Source: Sphingomonadaceae bacterium (GTDB taxonomy: Bacteria > Pseudomonadota > Alphaproteobacteria > Sphingomonadales > Sphingomonadaceae). From it: 64,000 nucleotides of DNA. The stretch is taken from NCBI GenBank assembly GCA_030147805.1, contig JASBUR010000006.1, positions 124,001 to 188,000 of the forward strand, read 5' to 3'. Positions 43,718 through 53,527 of the stretch are shown here, one piece after another. The notes beneath the pieces are model-generated. The model saw only the letters and a program-made list of their open reading frames with translations, was not told the origin of the DNA and searched no databases. The position numbers were made by a program, and so were the translations under genes. Position 1 is the stretch's first letter. Every line of letters starts with the position of its first letter.

Positions 43718-45177
43718 ACATGCGCATCCGCCTCCTCGCCGTCCTCGCGTTGCTGACGATCGGCACGACGTCGCCGGCTCACGCCCAGGACACGCTCCAG
43801 CAGCGGGTCGAGGCGGCACTGGCGACAGCACCACCCGGCACGCGCTTCGGGCTGCTGGTCACCACTGAGGACGGCCGCGAGCTGGTCGCGATCGACCCCG
43901 ACGACCGTTTCATCCCGGCCTCCAACACCAAGATGCTCACCACGGCGGCCGCCTTTGCGACGCTGAGCGGGGTGGACAGTCCCGACACCGCGGGCGGCGC
44001 CGCGGTGCGGCTGGACAAGCGCGGACGGCGTGCGCCCGACGTCATCCTGACGGGCTACGGCGATGCACGGCTGTCGAGTGCTCCCGACTGCGTCGCCAAC
44101 TGCCTTGCCGCACTGGCCGACGCGATCGCGGCGCGGACGCGCAAGGTCCGCCACATCATCGGCGACGATACGCTGTTCCCCGACCAGCGCTGGAGCCCGG
44201 GGATGAGCTGGAACAACATCCAGAGCCGCTACGGCACCGCGATCTCGGCGCTGACGCTCGACGACAACGAGCTGGTGATCCGCGTCGTGCCCGGCGCGAC
44301 CGGACGTCCGCCGGCGATCGGGATGCTGCCCTATTATGAGGTCGAGAACCTCGCCACGACGGTCGCCGAGGGCGAGACCGAACTGACCTTCCACCGTTTT
44401 CCCAACAGCCGCGCCGTTCGCCTCACCGGCACGATCGCCGCCGGCGCCGAGCCGAAGACGCTGTATCTCGGCATCGACGACCCGGCGCATTTCGCCGCCT
44501 GGCGGCTGCGCACGCTGCTCGAGGCGCGCGGCGTCCGCGTGACGGGCGAGACCGAGGCTCGTCATCGGCCGTTCGCGCCATCCGACGACCCCGCCGAGCG
44601 CACCGGCCCGCCGCCGGCGCGCCCACCCGAGGGCGAAGTGCTCGCGCGGCTGGCCCCGCCGCCGCTCGCGCTCGACCTGACGCACGTCAACAAGGTCAGC
44701 CAGAACCTGCATTCGGAGCTGCTGATCCGCCGCGTCGGGCTCGTTGCCGGATCGGGGTCGATCGAGGACGGCGTGGCGGCGATCGCCGCGATGATGGAGC
44801 GCGCCGGGGTGCCGCGCACCGCCTGGGACCTGTCGGACGGCTCGGGCATGTCGACCTACAACCGCCTGTCGCCGCGCGCCGTCGCCACGCTGCTGCGCTG
44901 GGCGGCCACGCAGCCCTGGGGCGCAGCCTGGCGCGCCACCTTCCCGGTGGCCGGCGTCGACGGCACGCTCGAGCGTCGTTTCGGCGGAACGCCGCTCGAA
45001 GGCCGGCTGTTCGCCAAGACGGGATCGCTCAACGCGACCAATGCGCTGTCGGGCTACATGACCGCGCGCAGCGGCCGCACGCTGATCTTCTCCTTCTACG
45101 CCAACGACGTTCCGGCCGACGCCGGGGCGACCAAGCTGATGGATGCGGCGCTGGCGCTGATCGCCGAGGCGAATTAG
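43714..45177 (+). CDS. dacB: D-alanyl-D-alanine carboxypeptidase/endopeptidase, PBP4 type
   Basis: A 487-residue class C low-molecular-weight penicillin-binding protein (peptidase S13). The signal peptide ends at SPAHAQ (about residue 25). The three active-site motifs are Ser70-N-T-Lys73, Ser329-Q-Asn331 and Lys435-Thr-Gly437, with the long S13 insertion between the first two. It trims or cross-cuts murein peptides in the periplasm, releasing D-Ala. Being the last gene of a unit that also encodes D-amino-acid handling and uptake, it may supply the substrate. Its stop overlaps that of the convergent serine hydrolase by 4 bp. Confidence 0.88.
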   Translation: MNMRIRLLAVLALLTIGTTSPAHAQDTLQQRVEAALATAPPGTRFGLLVTTEDGRELVAIDPDDRFIPASNTKMLTTAAAFATLSGVDSPDTAGGAAVRLDKRGRRAPDVILTGYGDARLSSAPDCVANCLAALADAIAARTRKVRHIIGDDTLFPDQRWSPGMSWNNIQSRYGTAISALTLDDNELVIRVVPGATGRPPAIGMLPYYEVENLATTVAEGETELTFHRFPNSRAVRLTGTIAAGAEPKTLYLGIDDPAHFAAWRLRTLLEARGVRVTGETEARHRPFAPSDDPAERTGPPPARPPEGEVLARLAPPPLALDLTHVNKVSQNLHSELLIRRVGLVAGSGSIEDGVAAIAAMMERAGVPRTAWDLSDGSGMSTYNRLSPRAVATLLRWAATQPWGAAWRATFPVAGVDGTLERRFGGTPLEGRLFAKTGSLNATNALSGYMTARSGRTLIFSFYANDVPADAGATKLMDAALALIAEAN

Positions 45178-46190
45178 GCGCCATCCCACGCGGCGACGAC
45201 CGCGTCGCCGGTGGCGCGTCGGAGATCGAGGATGCCGGTTTCGCGGTGCCGCGTCGGGTGGACGCGGTTGGTGAGCAGCGTCCAGGCGAGACCGCGGTCG
45301 AAATCGATCCAGAGGCCGGTGCCCGTGAAGCCGGTATGGCCGATCGTCGCGTCGGCGCAGCCGTCGCCGCCGTGCCAGCCGTCGAAGCGGCGCTCCCAGC
45401 CGCAGGTGCGGTGCGCGTGCATGCGCGTCTTGATTGCCTCGACCATGAACGGCGACGTCCCGCTGCCGTCGAGCAAGCCGGCGGCGAAGCCGAGCACGCC
45501 CGCCACCGTGCCGAACAGCCCGGCATGGCCGGCGGCGCCGCCGAGCGCCCAGGCATTCTCGTCATGGACCTCGCCCTTGATGACGCGCCCGCGCCAGCTG
45601 CAGGCCTCGGTCGCCACGGCGCGGTCGCGCGGCGGATCGTAGCTCAGACCCGGCGCCAGCGGCCACGCCGACAGGGGGGCGCCGGTGATCCGTTCGATCG
45701 CGATGCCGAGCAGGATGAAATTGATGTCCGAATAAACCGGCGGGCCGCGACGCCATTCCCGCTGCAGCACGAAGGCGCGCAGCCGGTCGGGATCGCCGCC
45801 ATAGGTGTAGATCGGCTCGACCGCCGGCAGGAAACTGCGGTGCGCGAGGCAGTCCCTGAAGGTCAGCTTCCGTTCGGCGGCGTTCGCGACATCATATTGG
45901 CGCAGATCGGGGATCGCGTCGGTCAGCGGCCGGTCGAGATCGATCCGGTGCTCTGCCGCGAGCCGCAGGATCATCGTCGTCGTGGCGATCACCTTGGTGA
46001 GCGAGGCGAGATCGAACCAATGCCCCTCGGTCAGCGCCTCGGGCGCCGGCACCAGCGCCGCCATGCCGGCGAAGCGGACAGCGCGCCGCCCATCGGCAGC
46101 GACGAGCCCCAGCGCCGCGCACGGGATGTGGCCCGCGGCGACCGCCGCCGCCGCCGGCGCGAACGCCCGTTCCGCAACCGCCTCAATCAT
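45174..46190 (-). CDS. Serine hydrolase, beta-lactamase family (cytoplasmic)
   Basis: A 338-residue protein with the class C beta-lactamase/PBP fold. Ser63-L-T-Lys66 is the nucleophile motif, Tyr153-Ser-Asp (VYSDIN) the second and HTG (GHTGFTG) the third. No signal peptide is seen, so it is probably cytoplasmic, which is unusual among these enzymes and points to peptide, ester or muropeptide hydrolysis after uptake. It is convergent with the PBP4 gene (4-bp overlap) and divergent from receptor 3. No substrate can be named. Confidence 0.83.
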   Translation of the reverse strand: MIEAVAERAFAPAAAAVAAGHIPCAALGLVAADGRRAVRFAGMAALVPAPEALTEGHWFDLASLTKVIATTTMILRLAAEHRIDLDRPLTDAIPDLRQYDVANAAERKLTFRDCLAHRSFLPAVEPIYTYGGDPDRLRAFVLQREWRRGPPVYSDINFILLGIAIERITGAPLSAWPLAPGLSYDPPRDRAVATEACSWRGRVIKGEVHDENAWALGGAAGHAGLFGTVAGVLGFAAGLLDGSGTSPFMVEAIKTRMHAHRTCGWERRFDGWHGGDGCADATIGHTGFTGTGLWIDFDRGLAWTLLTNRVHPTRHRETGILDLRRATGDAVVAAWDGA

Positions 46191-46319
46191 GGGAGTGTGG
46201 CTAGCATGTCACTAACGGCGGGCCAATGGCCACAGGTTATGGGTTTGCCAACAGAAACTATGGTGGCTCGTTACATCCTTGTTACTTAATGCGGCGGACG
46301 GTCGCAGAGGGGAAGCGGG

Positions 46320-49292
46320 ATGGGGATGTCATTGAAAGTTGGGCTTTTCTCGGGGGCAGCTTTGGCCGCCATGATGATGGCTGGTTCAGTATCGGCGCAA
46401 AGCGCGCCCGACGCGGCGCCATCGGCGGCCGCAACGGCGCAGACGACCGATGAAGACATCACCGTCACCGGCACGCGCGTCGTTCGCGACGGCTATCTGG
46501 CGCCGACCCCGCTGACGGTGCTGTCGACCGAAGATATCGAGAACACGTCGCCGACCAATAACATCGCCGATTTCGTCAATCAGCTGCCGGCGCTCGCCGG
46601 GTCGACGCGGCCGTCGAACTCGCGCCTCAACCTCAGCAGCGGCCAGGCGGGCATCAACGCGCTCAACCTGCGCAACCTCGGTGAGGTCCGCACGCTGATC
46701 CTGCTCGACGGGCGGCGCTCGGTGCCGTCGACGATCACCGGCCTGGTCGACGTCAACACGATCCCGCAAATGCTCGTCGAACGCGTCGAGGTCGTGACCG
46801 GCGGCGCCTCGGCATCCTATGGCTCCGACGCGGTCGGCGGCGTCGTCAACTTCATTCTCGACAAGAAGTTCGAGGGCGTGAAGCTGGAGGCGGACACCGG
46901 CGTCACCAGCCGCGGCGACGGCTTCAACTATTCGTTCGGCGGCGCCGCCGGCCTGTCGTTCGCCGACAACCGCGCCCATTTCGTTCTGAGCGGCGAGATC
47001 GCGCATCGCGACGGCATCTTCGAGATCGATCGCGGCTGGAACCAGACCGGCTTCGTGCGCATCCAGGATCCGACCTGGACCGCGACCAGCACGACGCCGC
47101 AATTCCTCATCCGCCGCCAGGTCGGCGCGGCCAACTCGACGCCGGGCGGCCTCATCACCGGCAACTCGGTGCTCGCCGGCAGCGGCCTGACCGCCAACGG
47201 CCTGCGCGGTGCCTATTTCGGGCAGAACGGGCAGATTCTCCAATATCAGTATGGCGCGCTGACCTTCCCGTCGCCGACCGGCGCCGCGGCGCCGACGCTG
47301 ACGCAAGGCGGCAGCTGGCAGGTCAATGATTCGGGCCGCCGCATCGGCCTCGATCCGGAAGATGACCGCCGCAGCGTCTTCGGCCGGCTCAGCTACGAGG
47401 TCGGCGACGGCGTCGAGCTATTCGCCGAAGCCTCGTACAACTGGCAGGAAGTGCTGTTCAACGCCGGTCCCAACCTGTCGACGGGCATCACGCTGCAGCG
47501 CGACAATGCCTTCCTGATCAACACCTTCAACGCGGCCGGCCGCTCGCTCGCCGGCATCAACACGGTGACGCTCGCGACGACCGCGGCCGACCTCCCCTAC
47601 CGCAAGTCGAACAATCGCCGCGAGGTGCAGCGCTATGTGATCGGCGCCCAGGGCGAATTCGAAGCGTTCGGCAACGCCGCGAACTGGGACGTCTACGGCC
47701 AATATGGCCGCGCCGACCTGCACGAGCAGCTGCGCGACATCATGAACCTGACGGCGATGGCCAACGCCACCGACGCGGTGTTCTCGGTGGCCGGCAATAC
47801 CGCGAGCCCGATCGCCTGCCGCGTCAACGTCGACGCCAGCACCACCAACAACGACGCGGCCTGCGTGCCGCTCAATCGCCTCGGTCTCGGTGTCGCCAGC
47901 GCGGCGGCGATCGACTATGTGCTCGGCGATCCCTATCGCGACCAGCTCGTCGAACAGACCGTCGGCGGCGGCAATTTCGCTTTCTCGCCCTTCGAGACCT
48001 GGGCCGGCGACGTCAGCATGGCGGTCGGCGCCGAATATCGCGAAGAGAAGATCAAGGGCTTCGTGCCGGCGGAATTCCAGCCGATCATCAACGCCAACAA
48101 CACCACGACCAACCGCTGGTCGGTCGGCAACTATCTGCCGACCAAGGGCAAGTACGACGTCAAGGAAGCCTATTTCGAGACGGTGGTGCCGCTCGGCGCC
48201 GGGATCGAGTTCAACGGCGCGGTGCGCGCCACCGACTATTCGACCGCGGGCTACGTCACGACGTGGCGCGCCGGCGCCACCTGGCAGCCGATCGAGGATA
48301 TCAGGCTCCGCGTCACCCGCTCGCGCGACGTGCGCGCACCAAACCTGAACGAGCTGTTCCAGGCCGGCACCGCGAACAGCGATTCGGTGCGTAACCCGGC
48401 CTTCAGCGCGACCGACCCGTCGATGGGGCCGGCGACGTTCGGCTACTCGGGAATCGCGACGGGCAATCCGAACCTCGATGTCGAGAAGGCCGACTCGCTC
48501 AACATCGGCGCGATCGTGTCGCCGAGCTTCCTGCCGGGCTTCAGCGCGTCGGTCGACTATTTCCGTATCGAGATGGAAGACGTGATCGACAGCCTCAGCG
48601 CGCAGGAAATCGTCAACCGCTGCTTCGAGGGCCGGCAGGAATTCTGCGCGGCGATCACCAACGACCCAATCCGGTCGACGCCCACCGCGCCCTATCTGAT
48701 CATCCGCAACCAGCCGTTCAATTTCGCCAGCAAGCTGGTGCGCGGCGTCGATTTCGAGGCCAGCTATCGCACGGCGGTTCCGGGGCTGTTCGTCGACGGC
48801 GACGGCAGCCTGTCGTTCCGCGGCCTGGCGACGCGCTACATCGACAACATCAACGATACCGGCATCGCGGGCGTCGTTCCGCTCAACACCGTGGGCGCGA
48901 ACGGCGGCCAGTACAGCACGCCGAAGTGGATCTACCGCTTCAGCGCCAGCTACGACACGCCGAGCTATTCGGTCACCGGCGTGGCGCGCGGCGTGAGCTC
49001 GGGCAAATATGTCGCGAACGGCATCGAATGCACAACCAGCTGCCCGCTCTCGACGACGCAGTTCCCGACCTATGAGGACAACAGCGTGTCGGGCGCCTTC
49101 TACGTCGATCTGAACGTGACGAAGAAGTTCAGCGCGTTCGGCAGCGAGAGCGGCGAACTGTTCCTGAACGTCACCAACCTGTTCGATGCCGACCCGATCC
49201 TGCTGCCCGAAACCGGGCTGGCGGCGAACAGCACCTACAGCGACCTGCTGGGTCGCGCGTTCCGCGCCGGCATTCGCCTGCGCTTCCGCTAG
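46320..49292 (+). CDS. TonB-dependent receptor (receptor 3)
   Basis: A 990-residue receptor of the large sphingomonad/Caulobacter type. The signal peptide ends at SVSAQ (about 27), followed by a TonB-box-like DITVTGTRVVRDG, a plug with LNLRNLGEVRTLILLDGRR and VERVEVVTGGASASYGSDAVGGVVNFIL, and a barrel ending LRLRFR-like with IRLRFR. Such receptors usually import peptides, oligosaccharides or other organic ligands. ATG follows AGAGGGGA at 6 bp. It is monocistronic with a strong terminator behind it. Its position next to the D-amino-acid/murein locus makes muropeptides or peptides a reasonable but unproven ligand. Confidence 0.92.
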   Translation: MGMSLKVGLFSGAALAAMMMAGSVSAQSAPDAAPSAAATAQTTDEDITVTGTRVVRDGYLAPTPLTVLSTEDIENTSPTNNIADFVNQLPALAGSTRPSNSRLNLSSGQAGINALNLRNLGEVRTLILLDGRRSVPSTITGLVDVNTIPQMLVERVEVVTGGASASYGSDAVGGVVNFILDKKFEGVKLEADTGVTSRGDGFNYSFGGAAGLSFADNRAHFVLSGEIAHRDGIFEIDRGWNQTGFVRIQDPTWTATSTTPQFLIRRQVGAANSTPGGLITGNSVLAGSGLTANGLRGAYFGQNGQILQYQYGALTFPSPTGAAAPTLTQGGSWQVNDSGRRIGLDPEDDRRSVFGRLSYEVGDGVELFAEASYNWQEVLFNAGPNLSTGITLQRDNAFLINTFNAAGRSLAGINTVTLATTAADLPYRKSNNRREVQRYVIGAQGEFEAFGNAANWDVYGQYGRADLHEQLRDIMNLTAMANATDAVFSVAGNTASPIACRVNVDASTTNNDAACVPLNRLGLGVASAAAIDYVLGDPYRDQLVEQTVGGGNFAFSPFETWAGDVSMAVGAEYREEKIKGFVPAEFQPIINANNTTTNRWSVGNYLPTKGKYDVKEAYFETVVPLGAGIEFNGAVRATDYSTAGYVTTWRAGATWQPIEDIRLRVTRSRDVRAPNLNELFQAGTANSDSVRNPAFSATDPSMGPATFGYSGIATGNPNLDVEKADSLNIGAIVSPSFLPGFSASVDYFRIEMEDVIDSLSAQEIVNRCFEGRQEFCAAITNDPIRSTPTAPYLIIRNQPFNFASKLVRGVDFEASYRTAVPGLFVDGDGSLSFRGLATRYIDNINDTGIAGVVPLNTVGANGGQYSTPKWIYRFSASYDTPSYSVTGVARGVSSGKYVANGIECTTSCPLSTTQFPTYEDNSVSGAFYVDLNVTKKFSAFGSESGELFLNVTNLFDADPILLPETGLAANSTYSDLLGRAFRAGIRLRFR

Positions 49293-49306
49293 CGAGGGCT
49301 TCAGGG

Positions 49307-49336
49307 CAAAGCCGCGGCCGTCCGGCCGCGGCTTTG
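49307..49336 (+). terminator. Intrinsic terminator after receptor 3
   Basis: A perfect 13-bp stem (49307-49319 with 49324-49336) and a GTCC loop begin 15 bp after the receptor stop. The stem is GC-rich with an A3/T3 end and is followed by a short T-containing stretch, as expected for Rho-independent termination. Confidence 0.75.
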
Positions 49337-49380
49337 TCTTGGAGGGCAGCACCGGGGCGGTCCGACAACGAGGGCGAGGC

Positions 49381-50670
49381 ATGAGCCATTTCGATCTTCG
49401 CGACGGCGTGCTCCATTGCGAGGACGTGCCCCTCCCGGCCATCGCCGCGGCGGTCGGCACCCCGGTCTTCGTCTATTCGACCATGGCGATGCGAACGCAG
49501 GCGCAGGCGCTGCGCACCGCGCTCGCAGGCCTCGACGATCCGCTGATCGCCTATGCGGTCAAGGCCAATCCCAATATCGCCGTGCTGCGCACGCTCGCGC
49601 GCGAAGGGCTCGGCGCCGACGTGGTGTCGGCCGGCGAATATGACCGGGCCCGCGCGGCAGGGATCGCGCCCGACAGGATCGTGTTCTCGGGGGTCGGCAA
49701 GACCGCGGACGAGATGCGGCGCGCGCTCGCCGGCGGGCTCGCCCAGTTCAACCTCGAATCCTTCGCCGAAGCCGAGATGCTGTCCGAGGTCGCGCTGGCG
49801 ATGGGATGTACCGCGCCCGTAGCCTTCCGCGTCAATCCCGACGTCGACGCCGGTTCGCATGCGAAGATCTCGACCGGCGCGGCGCACAACAAGTTCGGCA
49901 TTCCGATCGGCGACACGCTGGCCGCCTGCGCTGCGCTGCGCGATCTGCCCGGCCTGGAGCTCAGGGGCGTGGCGATGCATATCGGCAGCCAGCTCACCAG
50001 CCTTGCGCCGCTCGAGGCGGCGATCGCCAAGCTCGATGCGCTGATCGCCGCACTGCGGTCGCAGGGCCATGCCATCCGGACCGCCGACGTCGGCGGCGGC
50101 CTCGGCATCCGCTATGATCCCGCGCTCCCGCCGCCCCCCAGTCCGGCCGACTATGGGGCGATGGTCACGCGGCTGACGCGCGGCCGGGATGTGCGGCTGA
50201 TCGTCGAACCCGGTCGGCTGATCGTCGGCAATGCGGGCGTGCTGCTTACCGAGGTCATCAGGATCAAGCCCGGGCCCCGCTGCCCGTTCGTCGTCGTCGA
50301 CGCCGCGATGAACGACCTGATGCGTCCGGCGCTCTACGATGCCTGGCACCCGATCGGCGCCGTCGCACCCGACGGCACCGAGATGACCGCCGATATCGTC
50401 GGCCCGGTGTGCGAAAGCGGCGACGTTTTCGCCGAGGCGCGGCGCATCGATCGCGTCGGCGCGGGCGACCTGATGGTCATCGGGACGGCGGGCGCCTATG
50501 CCGCGACGATGGCCGGCACCTATAATTCGCGCGCCCTGACGCCCGAGGTGCTGGTCGACGGCGGCGCCTGGGCGATCGTGCGGCCGCGCCGGACGAGCGA
50601 CGCCTTCCTCGCCGACGAACGCGTACCGCCCTGGCTGGCCGGCGACCGCGAGCCGGACCGACCGACCTGA
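49381..50670 (+). CDS. lysA: Diaminopimelate decarboxylase
   Basis: A 429-residue fold-type III PLP enzyme making L-lysine from meso-diaminopimelate. The PLP lysine is Lys61 in YAVKANPN; HIGSQLT, GGGLGIRY, EPGRLIVGNAG and CESGD (the cysteine of the partner subunit's active site) are all present, and AYAATMAGTYNSR lies near the C-terminus. Length matches the family. The ATG at 49381 is just after the receptor terminator. It seems an ordinary lysine-biosynthesis gene; its place beside a possible murein-fragment locus may be chance. Confidence 0.93.
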   Translation: MSHFDLRDGVLHCEDVPLPAIAAAVGTPVFVYSTMAMRTQAQALRTALAGLDDPLIAYAVKANPNIAVLRTLAREGLGADVVSAGEYDRARAAGIAPDRIVFSGVGKTADEMRRALAGGLAQFNLESFAEAEMLSEVALAMGCTAPVAFRVNPDVDAGSHAKISTGAAHNKFGIPIGDTLAACAALRDLPGLELRGVAMHIGSQLTSLAPLEAAIAKLDALIAALRSQGHAIRTADVGGGLGIRYDPALPPPPSPADYGAMVTRLTRGRDVRLIVEPGRLIVGNAGVLLTEVIRIKPGPRCPFVVVDAAMNDLMRPALYDAWHPIGAVAPDGTEMTADIVGPVCESGDVFAEARRIDRVGAGDLMVIGTAGAYAATMAGTYNSRALTPEVLVDGGAWAIVRPRRTSDAFLADERVPPWLAGDREPDRPT

Positions 50671-50784
50671 GCCTGGCGCACGCCCCCGCCATAGCCCGTT
50701 CCTATGGTCATCCCAGCGCTTGTGATGTGACCGGTGGCCGCCGCCGCCGCTAGGCTGCGGCGCCAATCACCGGAGATGTGCCCG

Positions 50785-53190
50785 ATGCTCAACCGCCGTT
50801 CGTTCCTGCTCGGCTCGGCCGCGACGATGGGATTGCTGGCCACCGGCCTGCACCGGGCCGGCGCCGCGCCGATCGCGCGCCAGGTGGCGGCGACCGGACT
50901 GACCGCTCCGATCGAGATCGTCGACGACAGCTGGGGCGTCCCGCACGTTCGCGCCGCGTCGATTCCCGATGCCTTCTTCGGTCAGGGCTATGTCGTCGCG
51001 CGCGACCGGCTGTTCCAGCTCGACCTCGCGCACCGGCGCGAAATGGGACGGCTGGCCGAAGCCTTCGGGGCCGACTTCGCGCGCCATGACGCCGTCGCGC
51101 GGCTGTTCCTGTTCCGCGGCGACGTCGAGGCCGAGCTGGCGCTCATACCCGACGACATCCTCGCCTGCGCCCGTTCCTATGTGGCGGGGATCAACGCACG
51201 CATCGACGAGGTGACCGCGGACCCGGCGCTGCTGCCGCCCGAATATGGGATCCTCGGCGTCGCGCCGCTGAAGTGGGATCTGCGCGATCTGGTGCTCGGC
51301 CGCGGCGGTTCGTTCGGCAGCGTCGAGGACGAAGTCCGGCGCGCCCGCCTCGCCGGGATGGGGCTGCTCGAGCTTGACGCGCTGATGGCGCCGCTGCGGC
51401 CGACCTGGACGCTCACGGTCCCTGACGGGCTCGACGCCGCCGCGGTGTCCGAGGCCGACCTCGGCGTGCTGGGCATCGGCGCGCTGCCCTTCGGCTCGCT
51501 GGTTCCCGAGGTCGAACCCGAGCGAGCCCCGCCGGCGGGCGGCGGCGATCGCGGCGATGACGGCAGCAACGCCTGGACGATCGCCGCGCAGCGCAGCGCG
51601 ACGGGGCGCCCGCTGCTCGTCAACGATCCGCACCTCGGCATCGGCAGCTTCGGCCCGCGCCACGTCGTGCATCTGAGCGCGCCGGGGCTCGACGTCATCG
51701 GCGGCGGGGCGCCGGGGCTTCCCGGCATCATGCAGGGGCATACCGACCGCTTCGCCTTCGGCCGCACCAACTTCCATATCGACCAGGAGGATCTGTTCGT
51801 CCTCGAGCTGCACCCCGACGATCCCGAGCGCTATCGCCATGGCAGCGGCTGGCGGCGCTTCGAGCGCGTCGAGCTGTCGATTCCGGTCAAGGATGCGGCG
51901 CCGCACGCCGCGACCTTGCGCTACGCGGTGCAGGGGCCGGTGGTCTCGCACGACCCGGCGCGCCGCCGCGCCACCGCCTTGGCCGCGGTCGACCTGCAAC
52001 CAGGCGCGAGCGGCAGCTTTGCGATGATCGCGATCAACCTCGCGCGCGACTGGGAAAGCCTGCGCACCGCCGCCTTCCGCTTCCATCCCTCGCCGACCAA
52101 CTTCCATTATGCCGACGTCGACGGCAACCACGGCTGGCAGGTCATCGGCTTCATGCCCGAGCGACCGCGCGGCGGCGACGGACTGATGCCGGTGCCCGGC
52201 GACGGGCGCTACGACTGGACCGGCGTGCGCGATTTCCGGTCGCTGCCGAGCGAGTATAATCCGGCGAAGGGCTGGTTCGCCTCCGCCAACCAGAACAATC
52301 TGCCGGCCGACTGGCCGCGCGACCGCATCCCCGCCTTCTCGTTCCGCGATCCCTATCGCTACGACCGCATCGCCGGGGTGCTGTCGTCGCAGCCGCGGCA
52401 CCGCATCGCCGACAGCCTCGCCTTGCTCAACGACACGCTGTCGACGCCGGCGCGCCAGCTGGTCAGCCTGCTCCCCGCCAGCGCCTCGCCCGGCGCCGCG
52501 CCGGCGCTGGCGATGCTGCGCGGCTGGGACGGGCGGCTCGACGCCGACAGCGCGCCGGCGGCGCTCTATCAGCTGGTCTGGCGCGAGCTCGGCAAGCGCC
52601 TGCTCGCGGCGATCGTCCCCCCGCGCGCGCGGGATCTCGTCGACTCGATCGCGCCGTCGGTGCTGCTCGGCTTCCTCGCCCACCCCGACCGTCGGCTCGG
52701 CGCCGATCCCGCCGCGGCGCGCGATGCGCTGGTCGACGCCGCGCTCGCCAGCGCCTGGACGCAGGCACAGGAGGCGCTCGGCGCCGACCCCGCCGCCTGG
52801 CGCTGGGGGACGCTGCATCAGGTGCGGATCCGCCATCCGCTGTGGCGCATCCCGGCGATCGCGGCGGCTTTCCCGACGATCGAGGGCGGCGGTTCGGGCG
52901 GCGACTCCTACACCGTCATGGCGCGCTGGGTCCGCGGCAGCGGCTGGCAGGTGGCCGGCGGGGCCAGCTATCTGCAGGTGATCGACGTCGGCGCCTGGGA
53001 CAATTCGCTGATGCTCAACCTCCCGGGCAATTCGAACGATCCCCGCTCGCCGCACTATCGCGACCTCTACGCCCCCTGGATCGATGCGAAGATGCAGCCG
53101 ATGCTGTTCAGCCGCGCCGCCGTCGATGCACATGCCGCGGCGCGCACGCGGCTTCGCCCGCCAAGCGACGGTCCGCGTCGGTCCGACTGA
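50785..53190 (+). CDS. Penicillin acylase family protein, Tat-exported
   Basis: An 801-residue Ntn-hydrolase precursor. The N-terminus LNRRSFLLGSAATMG is a twin-arginine signal, so the protein is exported folded. After an alpha-chain region (DSWGVPHVRA...) and spacer, autoprocessing should occur before Ser261 in DDGSNAW, giving the beta chain with N-terminal Ser. Later motifs FHPSPTNFHYAD and GGGSGGDS fit the family. Substrates are N-acyl amides: beta-lactams, acyl-homoserine lactones, or N-acyl amino acids. The ATG at 50785 has CGGAG at workable distance. It is a single gene after lysA. Confidence 0.9.
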   Translation: MLNRRSFLLGSAATMGLLATGLHRAGAAPIARQVAATGLTAPIEIVDDSWGVPHVRAASIPDAFFGQGYVVARDRLFQLDLAHRREMGRLAEAFGADFARHDAVARLFLFRGDVEAELALIPDDILACARSYVAGINARIDEVTADPALLPPEYGILGVAPLKWDLRDLVLGRGGSFGSVEDEVRRARLAGMGLLELDALMAPLRPTWTLTVPDGLDAAAVSEADLGVLGIGALPFGSLVPEVEPERAPPAGGGDRGDDGSNAWTIAAQRSATGRPLLVNDPHLGIGSFGPRHVVHLSAPGLDVIGGGAPGLPGIMQGHTDRFAFGRTNFHIDQEDLFVLELHPDDPERYRHGSGWRRFERVELSIPVKDAAPHAATLRYAVQGPVVSHDPARRRATALAAVDLQPGASGSFAMIAINLARDWESLRTAAFRFHPSPTNFHYADVDGNHGWQVIGFMPERPRGGDGLMPVPGDGRYDWTGVRDFRSLPSEYNPAKGWFASANQNNLPADWPRDRIPAFSFRDPYRYDRIAGVLSSQPRHRIADSLALLNDTLSTPARQLVSLLPASASPGAAPALAMLRGWDGRLDADSAPAALYQLVWRELGKRLLAAIVPPRARDLVDSIAPSVLLGFLAHPDRRLGADPAAARDALVDAALASAWTQAQEALGADPAAWRWGTLHQVRIRHPLWRIPAIAAAFPTIEGGGSGGDSYTVMARWVRGSGWQVAGGASYLQVIDVGAWDNSLMLNLPGNSNDPRSPHYRDLYAPWIDAKMQPMLFSRAAVDAHAAARTRLRPPSDGPRRSD

Positions 53191-53295
53191 AGGCGGCGGG
53201 CGAGAAGCCCCGACGCAATGCAGGGCGCACCATTTTCCGTAAACGGCTGCCGGCCTGCCGCCGCCGCCTCTGCCGGCGGTCCTGGCAGGACTGAA

Positions 53296-53385
<90 letters not shown>

Positions 53386-53527
53386 GCGGGCGGCGCACCC
53401 GGGGGTACGCGGTCGAAGGCCGGCCATATAGGCGATGCGTTCGGGATTGCAAAGCCTCGCTTTCGCATCGGGCCCTACCCGTGGTCGTGCGCGTTCCTAT
53501 ATCTACCGCGAAGCTAGGGTCGCGGTT

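Noticed and set aside
53250-53295. Weak inverted repeat after the penicillin-acylase gene as a terminator
   Set aside because: The arms are short and interrupted and there is no T-run.
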